Source: Pseudomonas tremae (lineage in GTDB: Bacteria > Pseudomonadota > Gammaproteobacteria > Pseudomonadales > Pseudomonadaceae). Taken from it: DNA of 64,000 nt. Shown in pieces: positions 58,546 to 64,000 of this stretch. The position numbers and the translations under genes were made by a program. Numbering within the stretch: position 1 is the first letter of the stretch; each line of letters opens with the position of its first letter. The DNA is taken from the NCBI RefSeq assembly GCF_001401155.1, contig NZ_LJRO01000381.1:1-64000 (forward strand). The letters are read 5' to 3'. The notes beneath the pieces are model-generated. The model was given only the letters and a program-made list of their open reading frames with translations, made no database searches and was not told the DNA's origin.

Positions 58546-58626
58546 GCCAGAAACAAGAAAGCCCGCACGAGGCGGGCTTCTTGTTTGGTCTGCAGACTTC
58601 GAAAAGTCAACAGACCGGTACTTGGT
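58546..58626. repeat. Right 81-bp direct repeat (att-like), contains the tRNA-Met terminator
   Basis: Copy of 54465-54545. It spans the last bases of tRNA-Met and the hairpin at 58552-58586 (AACAAGAA, bulge, GCCCGC / GCGGGC TTCTTGTT), which acts as the tRNA terminator on the minus strand. Confidence 0.85.
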
Positions 58627-58699
58627 GGCTACACAGGGACTTGAACCCCGGACCCCAGCATTATGAATGCTATGCTCTAACCAACTGAGCTATGTAGCC
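58623..58699 (-). tRNA. tRNA-Met (anticodon CAT), elongator type
   Basis: 77-nt cloverleaf including encoded CCA. Acceptor GGCTACA pairs with TGTAGCC, D-loop AGCTCAGTTGGTTAGAGC, anticodon loop TTCATAA and T-loop GGTTCAAGTCC are all in place. The paired first base G1 marks it as elongator, not initiator, tRNA. Its 3' flank is the integration site of the island. Confidence 0.95.
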
Positions 58700-58710
58700 A
58701 AGTGGCGCGC

Positions 58711-58739
58711 ATTATTCTCGGAGAACGCATATGTGTCAA
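58711..58739 (-). promoter_or_regulatory. Sigma-70 promoter of tRNA-Met
   Basis: TTGACA, 17 bases, AATAAT on the minus strand, followed by a GC-rich discriminator (GCGCGCC), as expected for stable-RNA promoters under stringent control. Confidence 0.85.
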
Positions 58740-58816
58740 GCGTTGTTGTGAAAAATAATGGCGTGCGATCAACCGGTTAGGTGGCAGCCCTTGCGTATGG
58801 TGTGTTTTTCCGGGCT

Positions 58817-59938
58817 TTAGCGGAACAAGGTGTCCAGCAACTCCAGGTCATCGAATTCCTCTGCCCTTTCGAGCAGCTCTGCCATGTCCCGCTGAGCCCT
58901 GAGCCACGCCTTGAGGTTTTTCGGGTCGGCCAGTTCCTGCAGTTCATCCTGTGACTCATCGAGATGCTCACGAATAGCCTTGAGCTGCTTGGCACATTTG
59001 CCGTTGACGGTCTTCGGCCTGATGTCCTCGTAGGGGTCCATCAGGAATCGCTCGCGAATCATCATCTTGCGATCGTGGATTTCGTCCTCCAGCTCCCTCA
59101 GTTGCTCACTCAGGATCCGGTTGAAGTGTTTGAGGCGTTTTTCGGAGATGCTGTCGATGTGCGTCTGCTCGATCTGCTCGATCTCCATTTGCATCTGCAG
59201 CAACGCCAGCAGGTTTTCATTTTCATAGGCCTCATTGACCCGCTGCATCAGCGCAGTCTTGCGCTCGCGCTCTTCACTGTCCTGCTCCCGGTCCGGATGC
59301 AGCGCGCTGGCCAGCTTGCGGTAGATTTCGCGCAATGACTGGGTGCCTTCTGCTGCTTCCTGTTCGCGGCGTATTTCGCTGGCTGTGGGCTTTTTCGGCT
59401 TTTGGGCGCCTTGCTCCTGGTCGGCTTGCTCTTTCATCTTCTCGGCAACGTGCCGAGTGACATCCTCTACCGAGCTCAGGTCGACATCGTCGCCTAGTTC
59501 CACCCCCAACTCTGCTTCCAGTGAAGCTTTGAAACGTTGGTTTTCAAGACGCTCGTTCTCATCGAAATCGATGCCGGTGTATTTGAAATACAGACGCTTC
59601 AATTCGTCGTCGTGGTCCCCGCCCAGAAGCGACACTGTCATGACACAGATGATTTCCAGTAGGGTGGCGCGGTCTTTCTTGCTCAGCCGGACTTGATCGA
59701 AGGCGTTGTCGAACAGGCGCAGCTTGTTTATCTCATTCTCGGATTGTTCGTTGATCATCGGCAGCAATTCGTTGACCCACAGTTGGTCACACGTAGTTGA
59801 AACCGAGAGCCATTGCTCCAGAAGCTTGCGTCGGGTTTCGAGCTTCTCCATCAGCGTGTTGAATTTTTTCTGGCCCGCGCTGAGTTGAGGCCTGGAAGGT
59901 TGAGCAACGATGCGCGGGGACGTAGGCGGCGTGATCAT
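58817..59938 (-). CDS. J-domain (DnaJ-like) protein
   Basis: 373-residue protein with a J-domain-like segment at residues 200-250 (SLREIYRKLASALHPDREQDSEERERKTALMQRVNEAYE) that keeps the HPD tripeptide at 214-216, so it may stimulate an Hsp70. The N-terminal 180 residues and the C-terminal 120 residues are helical and charged, with coiled-coil character. A perfect AAGGAGGT site is eight bases before the ATG at 59938. Partner unknown. Confidence 0.82.
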   Translation of the reverse strand: MITPPTSPRIVAQPSRPQLSAGQKKFNTLMEKLETRRKLLEQWLSVSTTCDQLWVNELLPMINEQSENEINKLRLFDNAFDQVRLSKKDRATLLEIICVMTVSLLGGDHDDELKRLYFKYTGIDFDENERLENQRFKASLEAELGVELGDDVDLSSVEDVTRHVAEKMKEQADQEQGAQKPKKPTASEIRREQEAAEGTQSLREIYRKLASALHPDREQDSEERERKTALMQRVNEAYENENLLALLQMQMEIEQIEQTHIDSISEKRLKHFNRILSEQLRELEDEIHDRKMMIRERFLMDPYEDIRPKTVNGKCAKQLKAIREHLDESQDELQELADPKNLKAWLRAQRDMAELLERAEEFDDLELLDTLFR

Positions 59939-60278
59939 GAGACCTCCTTTATAAAGGCGAGATCGCGGATGGCTAATCAGCAAATGTCTGCAAGTCTACT
60001 TTTTTAGGGATTCTTCGGCGGTGAATAATTTGCTGCTGTAAAAACGGTTTTCCGCTCTTTGGGCGGTCCGGTTCTTGCTTGGGTGTGTTTGAGGCGTCAA
60101 TTACAACGCTATTTGCTGAGCAAGCGAATGAGCGGCATGTATTTCGCCTCAATCTGAGGCGACATGTATCGCCAATGAAACAAGAACATGGCATTTTGCT
60201 GTCATTGTATTTCGAAAATAAAAAGGCATCGCCTCTGTTCGTTCAGGTACGGCCGGTGTTCACGGGGAGTTGCAGGAC
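59939..60278. other. Divergent control region
   Basis: 340 bp between the J-domain gene and a chemoreceptor gene. No gene, RNA or clear promoter consensus was recognised. Confidence 0.4.
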
Positions 60279-62336
60279 ATGAACAGTCTTTTGTCACCGG
60301 GCATGCGCCTGATGGGGCGATTTGGTTTTGCTCGCAAGTTTCAGGTCTTGTTTCTGCTGTTTATATTGCCGCTGGTGGGCAGCGCCTGGTTCATCACCAA
60401 GGACTACCGCAACAAGCTCGACGTGATTTCAGGCGAGCAGTCCGGTGTACGGCAATTGCTGGCACTTGATGACCTGAACGTCGAACTGTCTGCCCAGCGT
60501 GATCACGCGGCGCGCTGGAAAGCTGCCGATATTCTTCGTGAACCGACACCTGCCGCCAAAGAAGCGATGATCAGTGTCGATGCCGGCATTGCGCGCATCA
60601 CCAAGGCGCTGGAGGGTGTGAGTGCGGCGCTGGCCCGCGAAAACGCGCCGGCCGATACGATGGCCCGTTACAAAGAATTGCAGGCCGCAGTCACTGGGCT
60701 GGATACCGCCTCGTTACGTACCGTGGGCTGGTGGCCGGATGGCTATGATCGGTTCTCGACCGTACTGAATCTGGTCCAGGCTCTGCGTGAACAGATCGCA
60801 ATGGACAGCGGCTTAATCCTCGATCCGTGGCTTGAAACCTACATGCTCATGCAGCTCTCCACGCAGCAAGTGCCTGACTTGATCGAGCGCATCGGTCGCT
60901 TGTCCAGCGTTGGCCAGACCTCGGTCGCTGCAGGCCAGTTCAGCCTGCAAAGCCGTCTGCAGATGCGTGATCTGCGTGGCCGAATCGATGACTCCAAAGA
61001 ACAGATGAACAAGGCAGCCGGCCTGTTGCTCTCCAAGCTGCCTGAGCAACTGCAGCCTTGGGCGGACAAATATGCTGGCGTCAAACAAGTGCTGGAAAGC
61101 GAACTGAAAGTGATCGATGACGGTGTCTTTGGCGGGAGCATAAAGCTCAAGCCGCAGGAGTTCGAAAAGAGCATCGACAACTTGACCGCCAGCACGTCCG
61201 ATCTGCGCAAACACTCGCTCGAAGCCCTCAATAGCCGGCTCGATTATTACCACGAATCTTCCAATATGGAGTTCATCCCGCTGGCGGTGGTCTTCGGGAT
61301 TCTCGTGGCCATGGCGGTGTATCTGTTCGCATGTCTGCAATCCTCCATCCGTAACAGCGCCAGCGGCATCACCACGCTGGCCGAGTCCCTGCGTGACGGC
61401 AACCTGTGCGTGGAAGTGCCGGTGCAGGGGCGTGACGAACTGGCATCCATCAGTAGGGCGCTGAACGTTGCAGTCGTGCAATTGCGTACTAGCCTGCTGG
61501 GTGTCAATCAGGAGACCGTGCGCGTCGGCGACGCTGTGTTGATCCTGACCGCCCAGTCCAGCGGAACGCTAAACGAGGTCGAAGACCAGCAACAGCAGAT
61601 CAGCCAGATTGCAGCGGCCGCGACCGAACTGGCAGCCACCTCCCAAGGCGTTGCCAGAAGCTGCGAGCAGGCCTCGGAGAGCGCGCGACATACTCGCCGT
61701 ATTGCCGAGCAAAGCAGCGAGGACAGCCTGCGCACCACTGACAGCATCCAGCAGCTCAACCAGCGTCTGACCGAAACCGCCGCCGCACTGGGGCGGGTCA
61801 GTGAGCAGGGCCAGCAGATCCAGTCAGTTGTGGACGCCATTCGTGGCATCGCCGAGCAGACCAACCTGCTGGCACTCAACGCAGCCATCGAAGCCGCGCG
61901 GGCAGGCGAGCAAGGCCGCGGGTTTGCCGTGGTCGCCGACGAAGTGCGCAGCCTTTCACAGCGTACTCAGGCGTCTACCGCACAGATCGCCGGAACGGTC
62001 GACAGCTTGCGCTCGACCGTGACCCAGGCCGTGAACTTGATGGAGGCTGCCTGCGGCCAGGCGGTCAACGATGCGCAATCGGTAACAGGGCTTGGCGTTC
62101 GTCTGGGAGAAATCGCCACGGCAGTGCAGAGCGTCGCTGATACGTTGGCGCAGATATCGACAGCCGTAGAAGAACAGGCCTCGACTGCCGATGAAGTCAG
62201 CAGCAATATCCAGCAGGTCGATCAGGCTGCCGGACGCTTGCTGGAGGGTGCACGGGCGGTCAATCATGCAGCGGATACGCTGAGCCAGGGCAGCCGGGCG
62301 TTGAATGATAATACGGCGCGGTTCCGGCTGAGTTGA
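60279..62336 (+). CDS. Methyl-accepting chemotaxis protein with large helical sensor
   Basis: 685-residue chemoreceptor. A first membrane segment (residues 22-43, KFQVLFLLFILPLVGSAWFI), a long helical periplasmic domain (45-330) with DPWLETYMLMQLSTQQVPDL, a second segment (LAVVFGILVAMAVYLFACL), a HAMP-like stretch and a signalling domain (AIRGIAEQTNLLALNAAIEA). The sensor type is not assigned; the size fits a nitrate/NIT- or HBM-like helical fold. ATG 60279 follows GGGGAG and AGGAC. Ligand unknown. Confidence 0.85.
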   Translation: MNSLLSPGMRLMGRFGFARKFQVLFLLFILPLVGSAWFITKDYRNKLDVISGEQSGVRQLLALDDLNVELSAQRDHAARWKAADILREPTPAAKEAMISVDAGIARITKALEGVSAALARENAPADTMARYKELQAAVTGLDTASLRTVGWWPDGYDRFSTVLNLVQALREQIAMDSGLILDPWLETYMLMQLSTQQVPDLIERIGRLSSVGQTSVAAGQFSLQSRLQMRDLRGRIDDSKEQMNKAAGLLLSKLPEQLQPWADKYAGVKQVLESELKVIDDGVFGGSIKLKPQEFEKSIDNLTASTSDLRKHSLEALNSRLDYYHESSNMEFIPLAVVFGILVAMAVYLFACLQSSIRNSASGITTLAESLRDGNLCVEVPVQGRDELASISRALNVAVVQLRTSLLGVNQETVRVGDAVLILTAQSSGTLNEVEDQQQQISQIAAAATELAATSQGVARSCEQASESARHTRRIAEQSSEDSLRTTDSIQQLNQRLTETAAALGRVSEQGQQIQSVVDAIRGIAEQTNLLALNAAIEAARAGEQGRGFAVVADEVRSLSQRTQASTAQIAGTVDSLRSTVTQAVNLMEAACGQAVNDAQSVTGLGVRLGEIATAVQSVADTLAQISTAVEEQASTADEVSSNIQQVDQAAGRLLEGARAVNHAADTLSQGSRALNDNTARFRLS

Positions 62337-62366
62337 GCAGGCAGTTTGACGCCCCAATCAAAAAAA

Positions 62367-62387
62367 CGGCGGAGTCCAACCCCGCCG
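62367..62387 (+). terminator. Hairpin after the chemoreceptor
   Basis: CGGCGG, 9 bases, CCGCCG, preceded by seven A and followed by ATTTG; works best for minus-strand reading but lies 30 bp past a plus-strand gene. Confidence 0.5.
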
Positions 62388-62513
62388 ATTTGCTCGTGTT
62401 TGGGGTTGTGATACATGAAAAGTTGGATCAAAGGCCGCGTAATCAATCATTTGATGACTGACGGAATACGATACAAAGCGTAAAATGCGTGGTTTTTGCA
62501 GGCGAAAGGTTTC

Positions 62514-63527
62514 TTGAAAACGCAGCTTCCCGAAGAACAAAGGTCGGACAGTGTCAGCCCGCTGCAAGGTCGAGGCTCGTCCGAGGCTGGCGATCGCTTT
62601 TCGGGTCATCCACGCGTCGCCATTTTGATGTGTACCTACAACGGTGCTGCATACCTTCGCGAGCAACTCGAATCGTTCGCTTCTCAGACGCTGCGCGACT
62701 GGACTCTGTATGTGTCCGACGATGCATCGACCGATAACACGCTTCGGGTCTTGTCCGAATACCAGACTCGTTGGGGAAGCGAGCGATTGGTGGTGTTCAA
62801 CGGGCCCTGCAAAGGCTTCGCAGAAAACTTTATTTCTCTGGTTAAACGCCCTGAAATAGACGCCGATTATTTCGCGTTCAGCGATCAGGATGACGTCTGG
62901 TTCAGCGACAAGCTGAAGAGAAGTGTCGATTGTCTTGAGCTGATAAAACGCGGCACGCCAGCGCTTTACTGCTCTAGAACCCGTCTGGTCGATGCAGACC
63001 TGAAAGTAATAGGCGTTTCTCCGCAGTTCAAAAAAAACCCGTCCTTTAAGAACGCCCTGGTTCAGAGCCTGGCGGGCGCCAACACAATGCTGATCAACCA
63101 GCCTGCGCGTGATTTACTGGTCCAGTTACCCGAACACGCTCCGCTGATTGCCCATGACTGGCTCACCTACCTTCTGGTCACAGGGTGCGGCGGTCAGGTT
63201 TTCTATGATCCCGAGCCCTGCCTCTATTACCGTCAGCACTGCGGAAACCTGATCGGCGCCAACGCCAGTACTCGCGACAGACTGATACGTTTTCGCAAAA
63301 TGCTTTCAGGACGATTCATCGAGTGGAACGATGCGAACGTGGCGACTCTGAAGGGGATGGAAGCCATGCTCACTGAAGAAAACCGAAACGTGCTGGCGCA
63401 TTTCGACAATGGCCGTCGGCAGTCTTTTTTCAAGCGAGTGACCACACTCCGCAAGTCCGGGGTGTACCGGCAGACAGTCCAGGGCAACTTGAGCTTGATG
63501 TTGGCTGTGTGCCTGGGGCGTGTTTAG
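62514..63527 (+). CDS. Family 2 glycosyltransferase, probable rhamnosyltransferase
   Basis: About 337 residues. A GT-A fold with ILMCTYNGAAYLREQLESFASQT, VSDDASTDNT, and the metal-binding SDQDDVW; the latter and the overall layout suit rhamnosyltransferases of LPS assembly. The start is uncertain: TTG 62514 has AAAGG upstream, TTG 62496 is also open, and there is no ATG before the catalytic domain. The neighbouring gene fragment to the right looks like rhamnan synthesis, which supports an O-antigen role. Confidence 0.8.
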   Translation: MKTQLPEEQRSDSVSPLQGRGSSEAGDRFSGHPRVAILMCTYNGAAYLREQLESFASQTLRDWTLYVSDDASTDNTLRVLSEYQTRWGSERLVVFNGPCKGFAENFISLVKRPEIDADYFAFSDQDDVWFSDKLKRSVDCLELIKRGTPALYCSRTRLVDADLKVIGVSPQFKKNPSFKNALVQSLAGANTMLINQPARDLLVQLPEHAPLIAHDWLTYLLVTGCGGQVFYDPEPCLYYRQHCGNLIGANASTRDRLIRFRKMLSGRFIEWNDANVATLKGMEAMLTEENRNVLAHFDNGRRQSFFKRVTTLRKSGVYRQTVQGNLSLMLAVCLGRV

Positions 63528-63792
63528 ACTGCTATATACGTTTGCTGATCACAAAGGTGAGAAGCTATTTCTGTCGGTTTAAAAAGTCGTCTTGATTTAT
63601 ACGGCGACCACACTATTTGTAGCGTCAACCTTTCGAGAGAGTATCTGCGAGCTGGGCTCAATGTTAAGGGCCTGCAATACCTTCACTTGAGACAAGGTCT
63701 ATGAGGCGCCAGCTTAAACATGTTCCGTCATAATAAAGCCTGGAGCCCATGAGCTGGCAGGGTGCCGTATGCTTATGGGCTCTAGGTTGTAC
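63528..63792. other. AT-richer gap with a possible gene remnant and hairpin
   Basis: A 47-codon open frame (63561-63704) reads KSRLDLYGDHTICSVNLSRE and continues to a stop but lacks a start codon; it may be a gene remnant. A stem of GAGCCCATGAG with CTTATGGGCTC (63743-63782, one mismatch) may end the minus-strand gene. Confidence 0.3.
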
Positions 63793-64000
63793 TCAGTTTG
63801 CTGATAAATTAGCAAGTTGAGGAATGAGCGAGGTGTCGTAATGCGCCGCGTTGAGAAGGGTTTTAATATGTTGAAGAGTGTCAATGTTTGAGTTTTTTAC
63901 CACCTCAAATTTTAGAAATGGGAAACCTTCGTTTAAGAGTTTTTCCCAATTAAATACAGTGGCATTATTTTCACTCGCTTTCTGGAAGATACAGTCTGTC
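63793..64000 (-). CDS. C-terminal fragment of a probable rhamnan-synthesis/glycosyltransferase protein
   Basis: The last 68 codons of a minus-strand gene that continues beyond the window. The sequence TVFNWEKLLNEGFPFLKFEVVKNS is the type of tail found in rhamnan synthesis protein F-like domains. It converges on the glycosyltransferase gene. The gene is AT-richer than the window average, which is common for O-antigen loci. Product call is by resemblance only. Confidence 0.6.
   Translation of the reverse strand, partial: TDCIFQKASENNATVFNWEKLLNEGFPFLKFEVVKNSNIDTLQHIKTLLNAAHYDTSLIPQLANLSAN

Larger units (their letters stand above)
54465..58626. mobile_element. Small genomic island at tRNA-Met, bounded by 81-bp direct repeats
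   Basis: Two 81-bp copies (54465-54545 and 58546-58626), differing at two positions, flank about 4 kb. The right copy starts at the CCA end of the tRNA-Met gene and continues through its terminator. Inside are a membrane-anchored protein, an iteron-rich stretch, LysR, a zinc-type dehydrogenase and a frame-broken gene. No integrase was found, so the element is a remnant. Confidence 0.7.

Noticed and set aside
1..64000. HrpL-type promoters (GGAACC-N15/16-CCAC) for type III effectors
   Set aside because: The GGAACC occurrences checked by eye lack a CCAC at the right distance, and no effector-like gene was seen.

Overview
The window looks like the chromosome of a plant-associated fluorescent pseudomonad, most likely of the Pseudomonas syringae group. 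This is an inference from gene content: a P. syringae-type uronate dehydrogenase cluster, phosphatidylcholine synthase, a family 9 pectate lyase, GDP-D-rhamnose genes, a condensin/rimI/carbonic anhydrase neighbourhood ordered as I remember it from P. aeruginosa, and an ordinary Pseudomonas high-GC codon pattern. No IS element, prophage or CRISPR array was seen.

Layout. 0-9 kb: secreted pectate lyase, the MksF-MksE-MksB condensin operon, a proline-rich protein coupled to rimI, an acidic protein and a beta-carbonic anhydrase. 9-21 kb: a chemoreceptor, HD hydrolase, OafA-type acyltransferase, YjdM, a DCC protein, an MFS exporter, phosphatidylcholine synthase, a PhoD-like phosphatase, an acetyltransferase and a GGDEF protein. 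21-25 kb: convergent gmd and rmd for GDP-D-rhamnose, then a double-PAS soluble chemoreceptor. 25-34 kb: a Tat-exported PhoD with an acetyltransferase, and a self-contained exbD-tonB-receptor-exbB-phospholipase D cluster. 34-41 kb: MltA, a RES/Xre toxin-antitoxin pair, a response regulator fused to CheC with a PAS partner, a stand-alone AroA, and an ECF sigma/ChrR pair. 41-49 kb: hexuronate use (TRAP transporter, lactonase, uronate dehydrogenase, OprD porin). 49-54 kb: two chemoreceptors and a small periplasmic repeat protein. 54.5-58.6 kb: a small island bounded by 81-bp direct repeats at a tRNA-Met gene. 58.8-64 kb: a J-domain protein, a fifth chemoreceptor, a family 2 glycosyltransferase and the end of a probable rhamnan-synthesis gene.

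How it fits together. Pectate lyase at the left end and the OprD/TRAP/Udh/lactonase block at 42-48 kb form a plausible route from plant pectin to galactarate. The uptake and oxidation genes carry AAYAAYAA motifs at their translation starts, as expected for Hfq/Crc catabolite repression, and two copies of a shared 16-bp operator-like sequence. Five chemoreceptors, a REC-CheC protein and a GGDEF protein make the region rich in motility signalling. gmd/rmd and the right-end glycosyltransferases point to D-rhamnan LPS.

The least explained parts are the tRNA-Met island, whose non-coding core holds two iteron-like arrays (one framed by an 11-bp inverted repeat, the other made of GGTGAAC heptamers like those of P4-type replication origins), and the TonB system with its own exported phospholipase D-family protein. 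All calls come from reading the sequence; no database search was run.
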